Assembly: GCA_046327755.1 (NCBI GenBank)
Contig: JAXLXW010000002.1
Location: forward strand, 186,001 to 250,000
Direction of reading: 5' to 3'
DNA length: 64,000 bases
DNA from: SCN-70-22 sp046327755
Lineage (GTDB): Bacteria > Gemmatimonadota > Gemmatimonadetes > Gemmatimonadales > Gemmatimonadaceae
Below the pieces are notes generated by a model, which had not been told where the DNA came from, made no database searches, and worked only from the letters and a program-made list of their open reading frames with translations. How positions within the stretch are numbered: the first letter of the stretch is position 1; every line of letters starts with the position of its first letter. Made by a program: the position numbers and the translations under genes. This document shows positions 62,080 through 64,000 of the stretch, in pieces.

Positions 62080-64000
62080 CGCGCGTCTGGGATCTTGAAG
62101 GGGTTGGCCGTGTCGGCCTTGGCGCGCCCCGGCGGGACGGGGGCGCCCCCCGGCGGGCGGCGCCCGGCATTCGCCTGCTTGTCGCTGGTGTCGGCGGGGA
62201 TGTGGAAGATGTCGCCCGCTGCGCCACCGCACCCGTCGTCGCTCTCCGTCCCGGCCAGGAAGTACTCGGCGTACGTCCCGCTCGGGCCGCAGGCGTCCTT
62301 CATGATCACCGACTCAGGGCGCGGCCAGTCCGGGGGCGCGGGCTTGCGACGGTAGACCTCGAGCATCAGTTGCGTGTAGGCCGGCGCGGCGAGTCGCCCG
62401 CCCTGCGCGTTGGCCATGATCTTCTGCGGCTTGTCGAAGCCCATCCAGACGCCGGCGACCAGGTCGGCGGTGTAGCCGACGTACCAGACATCGGCGCCGT
62501 CGTTCGTCGTTCCCGTCTTGCCCGCGGACGGCACGTGGAAGCCCGCTCCCCATACGCTCCCCGCGGCCGTCCCGCGGAGGACGACGTCCTTCATCATGTT
62601 GACCATCAGCCACGCCTCACCGGGGGCGAGCACCTGCGTGCGCGCGGGCTTGGGCTCCCAGATGACCTGCCCCTGCTGGTTCTCCACGCGCAGGATGGCG
62701 TTGGGCTGCACGCGGGAGCCGAGGTTGGCAAACGTTCCGTAGCTGGAGATGAGCTCGAGCGGGTAGACGTCGGCCGAGCCGATGAAGATCGACGGATACG
62801 GCGGGATGGGCGTGCTGATGCCGAATCGCTTGGCTTCGTCGATCACGGCCTGCTCGCCGATCTCCATCCCCACGCGAATGGCGACGAGGTTGCGCGACTG
62901 CGCGAGCCCGCGCCGCATCGACATCGCCCCCTCGAACTTCATGTCGTAGTTCTGCGGCGTCCACTCGGTGCCATCGACTTGCGGGACCGAGATGGGGGAG
63001 TCATCGACACGGGTGGCGGGGGTGCGTCCGGCCTGCACCGCGGCGGCGTAGACGATGGGCTTGAAGGTGGAGCCCGGCTGACGCAGCGCCTGCGTGGCGC
63101 GGTTGAACTTGGAGTCGTCGAAGTCGCGACCACCGATCATCGCGCGCACGGCCCCCGTGCGCGGTTCGACCACAACGACCGCCCCCTGGATGTAGGGGGA
63201 CTCGCCGCTCGCCGCTTCGCCGGTCCCACCGCCCTTGGCCTGGTACTGCTCGTACGTCTGGTGATTCCACTTGCCGTACTTCCCGCCCTCGATGACGCGC
63301 AGCTGGTTCTCGAGGGCGCGGTCGGCGGCGGTCTGGATGTCGAGGTCGAGCGAGGTGTAGACCTTGAGCCCCTCGTCGTAGAGGCGCGCGCCGAACTTCT
63401 TCTCCAGCTGCTGGCGCACCCACTCCACGAAGTACGGGGCGACGTCTCCCGCCTCGACGCGCCGCGCCAGCTGCAACGGGTACGCCTTGGCGAGCGAGGC
63501 ATCGCCGTCGGTCACCGCATCGCTGCGGCGCATGAGCTCGATGATCGTGTTGCGACGCTGCACCGCGCGCTCGGGGAAGCGGCGCGGGTTGTAGCGCCCC
63601 GGCGCCTTGGGCATGGCGGCGAGCGTCGCGGCCTCGGCCAGGTTCAGGTCGCGGACATGCTTGCCGAAGTAGCGCTGCGAGGCCGTCTCGACCCCGTAGG
63701 CCCCGCTCCCGAGGTTGATCTGGTTGAGGTACAGCTCGAGGATCTTGTCCTTCGAGTAGCGTTGCTCGATGTCACGGGCGACGCGCGCTTCCTTGATCTT
63801 GCGGATGACCGACTTCTCGCGCGACAGGTGCTCGGGGAAGATGTTGCGCGCGAGCTGCATCGTGATCGTCGAGAAGCCTTCCTTGAAGTACCCGGCGCGC
63901 AGGTTGCTCAGCACCGAACCGGGGACGCGCAGCCAATCGATCCCCGAGTGCGAGTAGAAGCGCTTGTCCTCGGTGATGACGAAGGCGTCCTTGACGACCT
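62076..64000 (-). CDS. Class A penicillin-binding protein (PBP1a type), 5' end outside window
   Basis: At least 640 residues; the start lies beyond 64000. The glycosyltransferase (GT51) domain shows EDKRFYSHSGID (catalytic Glu), GFSTITMQLARN (the usual QQ is MQ) and RKIKEARVARDIEQ. The transpeptidase domain has RQPGSTFKPIVYAA (SxxK), AQSRNLV (SxN) and AGKTGTTNDGADVWYVGYTA (KTG). It polymerises and cross-links peptidoglycan. The C-terminus is Pro/Gly/Lys-rich. It is likely cotranscribed with the PHP gene. Confidence 0.94.
   Translation of the reverse strand, partial: VVKDAFVITEDKRFYSHSGIDWLRVPGSVLSNLRAGYFKEGFSTITMQLARNIFPEHLSREKSVIRKIKEARVARDIEQRYSKDKILELYLNQINLGSGAYGVETASQRYFGKHVRDLNLAEAATLAAMPKAPGRYNPRRFPERAVQRRNTIIELMRRSDAVTDGDASLAKAYPLQLARRVEAGDVAPYFVEWVRQQLEKKFGARLYDEGLKVYTSLDLDIQTAADRALENQLRVIEGGKYGKWNHQTYEQYQAKGGGTGEAASGESPYIQGAVVVVEPRTGAVRAMIGGRDFDDSKFNRATQALRQPGSTFKPIVYAAAVQAGRTPATRVDDSPISVPQVDGTEWTPQNYDMKFEGAMSMRRGLAQSRNLVAIRVGMEIGEQAVIDEAKRFGISTPIPPYPSIFIGSADVYPLELISSYGTFANLGSRVQPNAILRVENQQGQVIWEPKPARTQVLAPGEAWLMVNMMKDVVLRGTAAGSVWGAGFHVPSAGKTGTTNDGADVWYVGYTADLVAGVWMGFDKPQKIMANAQGGRLAAPAYTQLMLEVYRRKPAPPDWPRPESVIMKDACGPSGTYAEYFLAGTESDDGCGGAAGDIFHIPADTSDKQANAGRRPPGGAPVPPGRAKADTANPFKIPDAR

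Overview
This is a high-GC chromosomal segment of a diderm, flagellated bacterium. L-ring and P-ring genes imply an outer membrane, and two outer-membrane barrel proteins are also present. Gene content and style (a single-block flagellar locus, fused FliO-FliP, NtrY/NtrX-like signalling next to an outer-membrane barrel and a DUF4390 gene, many GTG starts and ATGA/GTGA overlaps) fit Gemmatimonadota best. That placement is inference, because no 16S gene lies in the window.

Layout. (1) 1-24183, plus strand: an almost gapless flagellar locus running motE-like(partial)-fliK-flgD-flgE-fliL-fliM-fliN-fliOP-fliQ-fliR-flhB-flhA-flhF-flhG-fliA-swrB-like-flgF-flgG-flgA-flgH-flgI-flgJ-flgN-flgK-csrA-motA-motB. 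It encodes export gate, C-ring, rod, rings, hook, stator and sigma-28, but no flagellin, fliD, fliS or flgL. It ends at a strong shared terminator facing a minus-strand EAL-HDOD gene. (2) 25670-28833: tRNA-Arg(CCG), rho, ruvX, mltG. (3) 28922-32443, minus strand: a 23S-5S rRNA unit with its own promoter and no 16S or spacer tRNA, and a 23S rRNA methyltransferase gene diverging from it. (4) 34005-38865: mutM, an MBL-fold hydrolase, a methyltransferase-like gene, two tiny genes that meet at one terminator (51 aa, and a 26-aa Lys/Ala peptide), and a lipoprotein. (5) 38963-42184: SDR, tdh and kbl (threonine to glycine plus acetyl-CoA). (6) 42276-50874: a zinc-ribbon membrane protein, an outer-membrane barrel, a hybrid histidine kinase, a 3-methyladenine glycosylase, a NYN/LOTUS protein and a YjbQ-family protein. 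(7) 51069-57877: a sensor kinase, three related small membrane coiled-coil proteins, an NtrC-type regulator, an Omp85-like barrel and a DUF4390 protein. (8) 57912-64000, minus strand: a His-tailed HNH nuclease, ilvE, an amidohydrolase, a PHP-domain protein and a class A penicillin-binding protein (partial).

Three sequence-level observations stand out. FliK carries an embedded M15-type peptidoglycan peptidase domain, while FlgJ lacks its muramidase. The octamer CGTTAGGC recurs across the window and accounts for nearly all TTA codons I noticed. A 32-bp element made of four TCGTCTTC-type units occurs six times, only between genes or in the rRNA spacer, and four copies lie directly upstream of start codons.
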